This document shows positions 56,754 through 63,068 of a stretch of 64,000 nt of DNA, piece by piece. A program made the position numbers and the translations under genes. Under the pieces are notes generated by a model. That model was given only the letters and a program-made list of their open reading frames with translations, searched no databases and was not told where the DNA came from. The stretch comes from Nocardioides potassii (GTDB lineage: Bacteria > Actinomycetota > Actinomycetes > Propionibacteriales > Nocardioidaceae): NCBI RefSeq assembly GCF_021648885.1, contig NZ_JAKJHZ010000003.1, positions 248,001 through 312,000 on the forward strand, given 5' to 3'. Numbering within the stretch: the stretch's first letter is position 1; the number at the start of each line of letters is the position of its first letter.

Positions 56754-59162
56754 TCAGAGGGTGCGGTCGAGGTCGTCGAGAGAGTCGTTCCACGACCGCG
56801 CCAGGACGGTCGGCACGTCGCCCCCCGCCAGCGCCTGGGCCACCGCGGCGCGCAGCTCGCGGCGTACGTCCGGGGTGAGCGGCAGCTTCGGGAAGGCGTC
56901 ACCGATGAGGTCGGCCATCGCCTGGCCCGAGCGGCGGGCCAGCTCAAGACCCTCGGCGACATAGCGCGCGAGGTAGGGGTGCACGAGGTCGGCCTGCTCC
57001 CAGCCCCAGAAGCCGGCGCCGACGGCGTCGAGCTCGTGGTTGCCGAGCTCGCCGCTCATCAGCCGCTCCCACGCCTCGGCTTTGGCGGCCTCGGTCGGCA
57101 CGAGCGCGCGCGCGGTGAGCGCGGCGTGGTGGCCGGAGACCGACTTGTCGCGCTCGGCCTCCGCATCGACGTACGACGTCTCGCCGAGCTCGGCGAGCCG
57201 CTGGACGGCCGCCCAGCGGACGCTCTGGTCGGCGTCGTCCTGGCCGAGCAGGTCGACGAGGCGCTGGGTGTCGGACGTGAGGCGGGCGTGGACGCGGGAG
57301 GCCCCGGGTGCCAGGGCGGGGTCGCCCCCCTCGGTCGCCTCGCGCGCGATGTCGGCGATCACGGCGAGGTGCCCGGCCACCGAGTCGGGGGTCGAGTAGC
57401 GACGCGCGATCGTCTGGAGGCCGCGCATCACGCCCTCGAACACCAGCGGGTGGGTCTCGGGGCGCAGGTGCCGGTCGGCGAGCGCGATGATCTCGTCGAC
57501 GCCGATGACCTGCGACTCGCAGAGGTCGATCGCGGTCCACCACAGCATCGCCCGCGTGAGCTGCGACTCGACCGATGACAGGCCGGCGGTGATGGCATTC
57601 CACGACTGCTCGTCCGGTCGGATGACGGCGAAGGTCTCGTCCCCCGCGTTCGGTACGACGACCCGGCCGGCGAGCTCCTCGAGCCGCACCGGCTCGTCGC
57701 CGAGCTGCACGTCGCGGAAGTCGACGAGCCTCATCGAGTCGTCGTACGCCGACACGGTGAGGCGGTGCGGGCGGGTCCCCTCGCGGGTCAACACCGGTAC
57801 GTCGCCGTCACGCGTCACGACGAGCGTGTCGAAGCCGGTCGTGCGCAGCCACTTCTCCGCCCAGGCGCGCACGTCCTGCTCGCTCTCGGCGTCGAGGGAG
57901 TCCAGGAAGTCGGCGAGGTCGGCGTTGCCGAACGCATGGGTGGTGAGGTGCCGGTTCACGCCGGCGAGGAAGTCGCGCTCACCCAGCCAGTGGCCGAGCT
58001 GCGCCAGCGTCGCGTTGCCCTTGGCGTAGGTGATCATGTCGAAGTTGGCGAAGGCCGTGTCGACGTCGACGATCTTCTCGGTGTCCTCCGCGATCGGGTG
58101 CGTCGAGCGGCGGCGGTCGGCGCGGTAGCCGGCCGGCTTGCGGGTGATGGCGGCCGACGTCCAGGCGTCGGTGTAGCCGGCCGCGGTGCCCGAGACGTCG
58201 TACCCCATGAAGTCGGCGAACGACTCGTTGAGCCACGAGTCCTCCCACCACTTCATCGTCACGAGGTCGCCGAACCACATGTGCGCCATCTCGTGGGCGA
58301 TCGTCGAGGCGATCCACTCGCGCTCGAGCTCGGTCGGGGTGCCCTGCACCAGCGTCTCGTCGCGGTAGACGACGCAGCCCGGGAACTCCATCGCGCCCCA
58401 GTTGAGCCCGGGTGCGAAGACCTGCTGGAAGTCGGCGTAGGGGTACTCCGGCTCGAAGACCGTCGTGTAGTGCTGGAAGCACGCGCTGGTGATCCGCCTG
58501 AGCTCGTCGGCGTCACGGCGCAGCTCGCGCTCCTGCGACGCGCGGGCGTGCCAGCCGAACGGCAGGGTGCCGCCGGGCGCGGGGGCGTAGGGCTCGTCCC
58601 ACGTCACCGAGACCCATGGTCCGCCGACGACGGTGAAGAGGTACGACGAGAACGGCGGCGTCTTGGTGAACCTCCACGTGTCGCCGTCGCGGGACTCGAG
58701 CGCGCCGTTGGCCAGCACGGTCCAGTGGGACGGCGCGGTGACCGAGAGCTCGAAGGTCGACTTGATGTCGGGCTGGTCGAAGCAGGGGATCACCTTCTGG
58801 GTGATGTCCATCGAGGTGTGCGCGCAGACGTAGCGCTCGCCGTCGGCGGGGTCGATCGTCTCGGTCATCCCGTCGCCGTCGTGCACGTACGGCATCCGCG
58901 CGGTGACGCGGACCTCGTTGGTCTCGCCGAGGTCGCTCAGCGCGATCCGCCCGTCGGCGTACGGCGCCTGGCGCCCGTCGAGGGTCACCTCGCGGCCGCC
59001 GTTGAGCTCGAGGAACGTCGAGGCCCCCGGCTGCGTGCAGCCGAACGAGATCGTCGCCTCGACCCCGAAGTCCTCGGTCGAGGTGAGGTCGAGGTGGACC
59101 ACCGTGTGGACGTCGGTCAGCAGGACGGCGCGCTCGCGCGCCTCGGGGAGCATCAGGGGCAC
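56754..59162 (-). CDS. pepN: Aminopeptidase N (M1 family)
   Basis: 802 aa from GTG 59162, with TAGGGT six bases upstream. Domain I beta-saddle, then the catalytic domain: exopeptidase motif region NWGAMEFPGCVVYRDE (GAMEN family motif with Phe in place of Asn), zinc-binding IASTIAHEMAHMWFGDLVTMKWWEDSWLNESFADFMGYD (HExxH about residue 289 and the Glu 19 residues later), and a Tyr in FDMITYAKGNATLAQL. The C-terminal ~350 residues are the ERAP1-like helical domain. It removes N-terminal residues from peptides in the cytosol; no signal peptide. Next gene in the operon is the asparagine-synthase-like gene. Confidence 0.95.
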   Translation of the reverse strand: MPLMLPEARERAVLLTDVHTVVHLDLTSTEDFGVEATISFGCTQPGASTFLELNGGREVTLDGRQAPYADGRIALSDLGETNEVRVTARMPYVHDGDGMTETIDPADGERYVCAHTSMDITQKVIPCFDQPDIKSTFELSVTAPSHWTVLANGALESRDGDTWRFTKTPPFSSYLFTVVGGPWVSVTWDEPYAPAPGGTLPFGWHARASQERELRRDADELRRITSACFQHYTTVFEPEYPYADFQQVFAPGLNWGAMEFPGCVVYRDETLVQGTPTELEREWIASTIAHEMAHMWFGDLVTMKWWEDSWLNESFADFMGYDVSGTAAGYTDAWTSAAITRKPAGYRADRRRSTHPIAEDTEKIVDVDTAFANFDMITYAKGNATLAQLGHWLGERDFLAGVNRHLTTHAFGNADLADFLDSLDAESEQDVRAWAEKWLRTTGFDTLVVTRDGDVPVLTREGTRPHRLTVSAYDDSMRLVDFRDVQLGDEPVRLEELAGRVVVPNAGDETFAVIRPDEQSWNAITAGLSSVESQLTRAMLWWTAIDLCESQVIGVDEIIALADRHLRPETHPLVFEGVMRGLQTIARRYSTPDSVAGHLAVIADIAREATEGGDPALAPGASRVHARLTSDTQRLVDLLGQDDADQSVRWAAVQRLAELGETSYVDAEAERDKSVSGHHAALTARALVPTEAAKAEAWERLMSGELGNHELDAVGAGFWGWEQADLVHPYLARYVAEGLELARRSGQAMADLIGDAFPKLPLTPDVRRELRAAVAQALAGGDVPTVLARSWNDSLDDLDRTL

Positions 59163-59168
59163 GCGGCC

Positions 59169-59174
59169 ACCCTA
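59169..59174 (-). promoter_or_regulatory. -10 TAGGGT for pepN, leaderless geometry
   Basis: TAGGGT on the minus strand ends 6 bases before GTG 59162. Confidence 0.6.
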
Positions 59175-59229
59175 GGCGGACGGCCGCGGGCCCGGCATCC
59201 GGGATTCGACCCCGCCACGCGACCGGGTC

Positions 59230-59235
59230 TAGAGT
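59230..59235 (+). promoter_or_regulatory. -10 TAGAGT for rplY
   Basis: TAGAGT with a weak TTCGAC -35 candidate at 59205-59210 (19-base spacer). Predicted transcript start near 59242 leaves a ~150-base leader. Confidence 0.55.
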
Positions 59236-59241
59236 TCTCGG

Positions 59242-59391
59242 GTTGCCTCGGCGAGGGAGCCCACCCGAACGACTGGGACTCCGTGATCGACTGGGCCGGA
59301 ACAGCTCCGCTGCGCCGCGCTCACGATCCGGAGCGCGGCGTTCGTCGTCTCCGGCCGAGGCCCCTGACCCCCTACACGTACGGAGAAGCAG
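59242..59391 (+). ncRNA. Structured leader of rplY, candidate L25 autoregulatory element
   Basis: The ~150-base leader can close on itself: GCCTCGGC (59245-59252) pairs with GCCGAGGC (59354-59361). Inside lies a perfect 10-base hairpin CGCCGCGCTC/GAGCGCGGCG (59313-59322, 59331-59340, loop ACGATCCG). GGAG precedes ATG 59392. L25 binds 5S rRNA and several ribosomal proteins repress their own mRNA, but no loop-E-like sequence is obvious here. Confidence 0.5.
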
Positions 59392-60096
59392 ATGTCTGAC
59401 GTCGAGAAGATCGCGGCCGAGGCCCGCACCGAGTTCGGCAAGGGTGCCGCGCGCCGCATCCGCCGCGACAACAAGATCCCCGCGGTCATCTACGGCCACG
59501 GCAACGAGCCGGTCCACGTGATCCTCCCGGGTCACCAGACGATGATGGCCCTCAAGCACGGCGGCGCCAACGCGCTCCTGTCGCTCACCATCGACGGCTC
59601 CGAGCAGCTCGCGCTGACCAAGGACGTCCAGGTCGACCCGATCCGCCGCGTCATCGAGCACCTCGACTTCGTCGCCGTCAAGCGCGGCGAGAAGGTCACC
59701 GTCGACGTCCCGGTGCACGTCGTGGGCGAGGCCGGTCCGGAGACGCTCGTCGTCACCGAGAACGCCGTCGTCGCCGTCGAGGCCGAGGCCACCCACATCC
59801 CCGAGGCCTTCGAGGTCTCGGTCGAGGGCGCCGCTGCCGGCACCCAGTTCCTGGCCAAGGACCTCGACCTGCCCTCGGGCGTCACCCTGCTCGCCGACGA
59901 GGACCTGCTGGTCGTCAACGTGACCGAGCAGATCTCCGCCGAGGCCCTCGAGGCCGAGCTCGAGGAGGCCGAGGCCGACCTCGGCATCGAGCACGACCCG
60001 TCCGACGAGGAGATCGCCGAGGCGCAGGAGGAGGCCCAGGCCGAGGACGCCGCACAGGAGTCCGGCGACGCCGACGGCTCGTCCGACTCCGAGTGA
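59392..60096 (+). CDS. rplY: 50S ribosomal protein L25/general stress protein Ctc
   Basis: 234 aa. N-terminal 5S-rRNA-binding L25 domain (~1-95: ARTEFGKGAARRIRRDNKIPAVIYGHGNEPVHVILPGHQ, then VQVDPIRRVIEHLDFVAV) and the TL5/CTC C-terminal beta domain (~100-190: VHVVGEAGPETLVVTENAVVAVEAEATHIPEAFEVSVEG, DLPSGVTLLADEDLLVVNVT). An acidic tail of ~45 residues (EEAEADLGIEHDPSDEEIAEAQEEAQAED...) ends it. It stabilises 5S rRNA in the large subunit. Preceded by a long structured leader and followed by a hairpin terminator; pth is next. Confidence 0.96.
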   Translation: MSDVEKIAAEARTEFGKGAARRIRRDNKIPAVIYGHGNEPVHVILPGHQTMMALKHGGANALLSLTIDGSEQLALTKDVQVDPIRRVIEHLDFVAVKRGEKVTVDVPVHVVGEAGPETLVVTENAVVAVEAEATHIPEAFEVSVEGAAAGTQFLAKDLDLPSGVTLLADEDLLVVNVTEQISAEALEAELEEAEADLGIEHDPSDEEIAEAQEEAQAEDAAQESGDADGSSDSE

Positions 60097-60103
60097 CCTC
60101 CGG

Positions 60104-60133
60104 CGTCCCGTGGTGCGCATCCACCATGGGATG
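60104..60133 (+). terminator. Hairpin terminator after rplY
   Basis: TCCCGTGGTG (60106-60115) and CACCATGGGA (60122-60131), one G-T pair, loop CGCATC; two further pairs outside. Starts 8 bases after the rplY stop. Confidence 0.65.
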
Positions 60134-60138
60134 TCGAT

Positions 60139-60184
60139 GAATGGGCACTTCCCCGTGTCAATTGACCTGGGGAGGTGCCCATTC
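60139..60184. repeat. 46-base near-perfect palindrome between rplY and pth
   Basis: Arms GAATGGGCACTTCCCC and GGGGAGGTGCCCATTC (15 of 16 plus one G-T) around a loop that itself holds GTCAATTGAC; 20 of 23 positions are complementary overall. Function unknown. Confidence 0.75.
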
Positions 60185-60236
60185 GCCTACGCACCGTGGT
60201 GAAGGAGCTGCTCCCGGGACTGGAAGGATGGACCGC

Positions 60237-60830
60237 GTGAGCGATGCACCCACCTCGGACGTCTGGCTGGTCGTCGGGCTCGGCAACCCCGGACCGGGCT
60301 ACGCCGGGCACCGCCACAACATCGGGTACATGGTCAACGACGAGCTCGCGAGCCGGATGGGCTCACCGTTCCGGTCGCACAAGTCGGGGCGCGCCGACGT
60401 CGTCGAGGGCCGGCTGTCCATCGGCGGCCCGCGCGTGGTGCTCGCCCGCGGCCGCGGGTACATGAACGAGTCCGGCGGCCCGGTCAAGGCGCTCGCGACG
60501 TTCTACAAGGTCGCCCCCGACCACATCGTCGCGATCCACGACGAGCTCGACATCGCCTTCGGGACGTTGCGGATCAAGCTCGGCGGCGGCGACAACGGCC
60601 ACAACGGCCTCAAGTCGATGCGCTCCTCGCTCGGAACGGGCGACTTCTACCGGGTCCGCGCCGGCATCGGCCGGCCGCCCGGTCGCCAGGACGTCGCCGA
60701 CTTCGTGCTCTCGAACTACTCCACCGTCGAGCGCAAGGAACTGCCGTTCCAGATCGGCGACGCGGCCGACGCGGTCGAGTCGCTGATCACCGAAGGCCTC
60801 GAGAAGACCCAGCAGCGCTTCAACTCCTGA
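60237..60830 (+). CDS. pth: Peptidyl-tRNA hydrolase
   Basis: 197 aa from GTG 60237, with GGAAGG nine bases upstream; ATG 60228 is the alternative. VVGLGNPGPGYAGHRHNIGYMVNDELA with the Asn and catalytic His of the first motif, ARGRGYMNESGGPV, IHDELDIAFGTLRIKLGGGDNGHNGLKSMRSSLGTGDFYRVRAGIGRPPGRQDVADFVLSNY. It releases peptides from stalled peptidyl-tRNA in the cytosol. The rplY-pth order is widely conserved. CysQ follows after 26 bases. Confidence 0.96.
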   Translation: MSDAPTSDVWLVVGLGNPGPGYAGHRHNIGYMVNDELASRMGSPFRSHKSGRADVVEGRLSIGGPRVVLARGRGYMNESGGPVKALATFYKVAPDHIVAIHDELDIAFGTLRIKLGGGDNGHNGLKSMRSSLGTGDFYRVRAGIGRPPGRQDVADFVLSNYSTVERKELPFQIGDAADAVESLITEGLEKTQQRFNS

Positions 60831-60843
60831 CGAGGGCCGTCGA

Positions 60844-60849
60844 TAGGGT
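60844..60849 (+). promoter_or_regulatory. -10 TAGGGT for cysQ, leaderless geometry
   Basis: TAGGGT ends 7 bases before ATG 60857 (and one base before GTG 60851, which is therefore not favoured). Confidence 0.6.
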
Positions 60850-60856
60850 TGTGACC

Positions 60857-61627
60857 ATGATCGATCCCTCTGCGCTCGACGACCACGCCTTCGCCGTCTG
60901 GGCGGCCGAGCGGGCCGGCACCGTCCTGCTCGACGTACGCGCCGGAGCCGAGGCGGACGGCCTCGAGGGCAAGGCCCTCAAGGACGCCGGCGACGCCGCG
61001 GCGCAGGCCGAGCTGGACCGGGTGCTGACGCTGCACCGGCCCGACGACGCGGTGCTCTCGGAGGAGGCCGCGGACGACAAGTCCCGGCTGACCGCACGCC
61101 GCGTGTGGATCATCGACCCGCTCGACGGGACGCGCGAGTTCTCCGAGCCGCCGCGCGACGACTGGGCCGTCCACGTCGCTCTCTGGGAGGACGGCGACCT
61201 GGTCGCCGGCGCCGTCGCCCAGCCCGCGCTCGGCGAGACCTTCAGCACCGGACGGCCGAGCACGCTGCCGCCCCGCACCTCCGAGCGCCCGCGCATCGCG
61301 GTGTCGCGCAGCCGGCCGCCGGCCTTCGTCGAGGCCCTCGCAGCTGAGCTCGACGCCGAGCTCGTCCCGATGGGGAGCGCCGGGGTCAAGGTGATGAGCG
61401 TCGTGCGCGACGTCGCCGACGCCTACGTCCACGCCGGCGGGCAGTACCAGTGGGACAACGCCGCCCCGGTCGCCGTCGCCCGCGCGGCCGGCCTGCACTG
61501 CAGCCGCGTCGACGGCTCGCCGCTCGTCTACAACGAGGACGACACCTCGTTGCCCGACCTCATCGTCTGCCGCCCCGAGCTCGCCGAGCAGATCATCGAG
61601 TTCGTACGACGCCACGGGACCGACTGA
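60857..61627 (+). CDS. cysQ: 3'(2'),5'-bisphosphate nucleotidase CysQ (inositol-monophosphatase fold)
   Basis: 256 aa from ATG 60857. Motifs: metal-binding SEEAADDKSRLTARRVWIIDPLDGTREF (DPLDGT) and the second site GGQYQWDNAAPVAVARAAG. Between them VAVSRSRPPAFVEAL. CysQ removes phosphate from PAP, the by-product of sulfate activation and sulfotransferase reactions; some act on inositol phosphates instead. In this window a sulfotransferase (43332) would produce PAP. Leaderless -10 seven bases upstream. Cytosolic, Mg-dependent. Confidence 0.9.
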   Translation: MIDPSALDDHAFAVWAAERAGTVLLDVRAGAEADGLEGKALKDAGDAAAQAELDRVLTLHRPDDAVLSEEAADDKSRLTARRVWIIDPLDGTREFSEPPRDDWAVHVALWEDGDLVAGAVAQPALGETFSTGRPSTLPPRTSERPRIAVSRSRPPAFVEALAAELDAELVPMGSAGVKVMSVVRDVADAYVHAGGQYQWDNAAPVAVARAAGLHCSRVDGSPLVYNEDDTSLPDLIVCRPELAEQIIEFVRRHGTD

Positions 61628-61639
61628 CGCTGCCCCCCG

Positions 61640-61679
61640 GGTCTCGTGGCGGTCGCCGCGCGACCTCCTCGACCAGCGG
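61640..61679 (+). repeat. Half-copy of the 40396-40487 repeat
   Basis: 38 of 40 bases match 40445-40484 (GGTCTCGTG...CTCGACCAGCGG). It stands alone, without the other arm, 12 bases after the cysQ stop. Confidence 0.8.
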
Positions 61680-61731
61680 ACATCGCCTTATCGGGTTGCG
61701 TGCGCACGCCTGCCTTGCCAGCGTGGCGCGC

Positions 61732-62139
61732 ATGACCTCCTTCGTCTCGCACACCACCGTCGACTGCCGCAACGCCTTCGAGCTCTCGGAGTGGTGGAAG
61801 CAGCTCCTGGGCTACGTCGACCGCGAGGGCGACCCCAACGAGCCGGGGCACGAGGAGTGCGAGATCCACGACCCGGAGACCGGGCACACGATCCTCTTCA
61901 TCGAGGTGCCCGACGAGGAGCTGCCGGCCAAGCGGATCCACTTCGACCTGCGCCCGCGCGAGGGGACGCGCGACGGGGAGGTCGAGCGGGTGCTGGCGCT
62001 CGGCGCGGTCCAGGTCGACGACCAGCGCGGCCAGTACGGCCCGGGCACGGGTTGGGTCGTGTTCGCCGACCCGGAGGGCAACCAGTTCTGCATCCTTCGC
62101 TCACAGGGTGAGGTCGACGCCGGGCCGCCCGCGTCCTGA
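61732..62139 (+). CDS. VOC (glyoxalase/bleomycin-resistance fold) protein
   Basis: 135 aa. Single VOC module: VSHTTVDCRNAFELSEWWKQLLGYVDREGDPNEPGHEECEI, HTILFIEVPDEELPAKRIHFDLRP and VVFADPEGNQFCILR. The residues ending EGNQFCILR fit the metal-ligand Glu strand. VOC proteins range from glyoxalases to resistance proteins and the substrate here is not evident; members with this layout are often annotated only as VOC family. Start ATG 61732; no ribosome site is clear. Convergent with the secreted protein gene. Confidence 0.82.
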   Translation: MTSFVSHTTVDCRNAFELSEWWKQLLGYVDREGDPNEPGHEECEIHDPETGHTILFIEVPDEELPAKRIHFDLRPREGTRDGEVERVLALGAVQVDDQRGQYGPGTGWVVFADPEGNQFCILRSQGEVDAGPPAS

Positions 62140-62155
62140 GACCGACATGAAATGG

Positions 62156-62194
62156 CGACGACCCCCGGTGGACCGTGTCCGCCGGGGGTCGTCG
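62156..62194. terminator. Bidirectional hairpin terminator
   Basis: Perfect 13-base stem CGACGACCCCCGG/CCGGGGGTCGTCG around a 13-base loop, between convergent VOC and secreted-protein genes. Confidence 0.8.
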
Positions 62195-62207
62195 TACGCG
62201 TGTCGGG

Positions 62208-62894
62208 TCAGCCGACGAACGTCTTCCAGACGAAGCCGTTGGCGAGGTACTTCGCGTCGCCCTTGACGACGAAGCTCCAGTACCAGGTGCCGCCGCGACG
62301 CGGCAGGGTGACCTTGTACTTGCCGGCCGAGGTCGTCTTGATGGTCTTGAAGGACTTGTAGCCCTTGTTCTGCTTCTTCGAGACCTTGATGACGATCTTC
62401 TTCTTGCCGTAGTTGGGCGTCACCTTGCCCTTGATCACGAACCCGTTCTTCGGGTAGGTGATCTTGCGGGCGACCTCGACGCCCAGCGGGGCGGACTCGC
62501 TCGCGGCGTAGTTGTCGGCGTACTGGTTGGCCGCCGTGCCGCCGCTGTAGGTGGCCTTGTAGGCGGTGTTCTGGGCCGGCTTGAAGTCGGTCCACGAGAT
62601 GTAGCCGCTGGCGGGCTGGGTCTCGACGGCGGTCCAGGTGGTGGAGCCGGCGGGCATCGCCCACAGGGTGGCGGTGTCGGCGTCGTTGTAGGGCGAGAGG
62701 CCGTCGGAGGAGTCGATCTCCGAGGTGAGCGACATGTCGTCGCCGTAGACCACGCGCGGCTCGCCGTAGCTGACGGTGAGCGTGATGGTGGTGGTCAGGT
62801 TGTCGCTGGCCTGGCTGGGCGCGGCGATCGCGATCGGCGTGATGCCGGCGATCGCGGCGGTGACCGTGAAGGCCACGAGTCGGTTGGTGCGCAT
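62208..62894 (-). CDS. Secreted protein of unknown function with Ig-like repeat layout
   Basis: 228 aa. Sec signal (LVAFTVTAAIAGITPIAIAAPSQAS) cleaved after SQAS or nearby. The mature part has two beta-rich halves: ITLTVSYGEPRVVYGDDMSLTSEI ... STTWTAVETQPASGYISWTDFKPAQNTAYKATYSG, then ARKITYPKNGFVIKGKVTPNYGKKKIVIKVSKKQNKGYKSFKTIKTTSAGKYKVTLPRRGGTWYWSFVVKGDAKYLANGF. The second half is very Lys-rich, odd for this GC-rich genome, and resembles Ig-like or fibronectin-like modules. GAGAGGA precedes ATG 62894. No function is assigned. Confidence 0.78.
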   Translation of the reverse strand: MRTNRLVAFTVTAAIAGITPIAIAAPSQASDNLTTTITLTVSYGEPRVVYGDDMSLTSEIDSSDGLSPYNDADTATLWAMPAGSTTWTAVETQPASGYISWTDFKPAQNTAYKATYSGGTAANQYADNYAASESAPLGVEVARKITYPKNGFVIKGKVTPNYGKKKIVIKVSKKQNKGYKSFKTIKTTSAGKYKVTLPRRGGTWYWSFVVKGDAKYLANGFVWKTFVG

Positions 62895-62992
62895 GTCCCC
62901 GTTGTTCCTCTCGAGAGAAGGTCAGATGCAGGTGGAGTCCGGTGTGGTCTGGGTGCTACCCCGTGGCACGTGGGGCAAACCCACCGCCCCCG

Positions 62993-62998
62993 TAGACT
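62993..62998 (+). promoter_or_regulatory. -10 TAGACT for mfd
   Basis: TAGACT would start a transcript near 63005, giving a ~65-base leader with a hairpin (CCCCCATCCCGCGGG...GGGGG region 63007-63029) and GAAGGA before GTG 63069. Confidence 0.45.
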
Positions 62999-63068
62999 TA
63001 TCACCTCCCCCCATCCCGCGGGACGGGGGCCTTCTCGCATGCCCCCGATCCTTCCGAAGGAACCCCTC

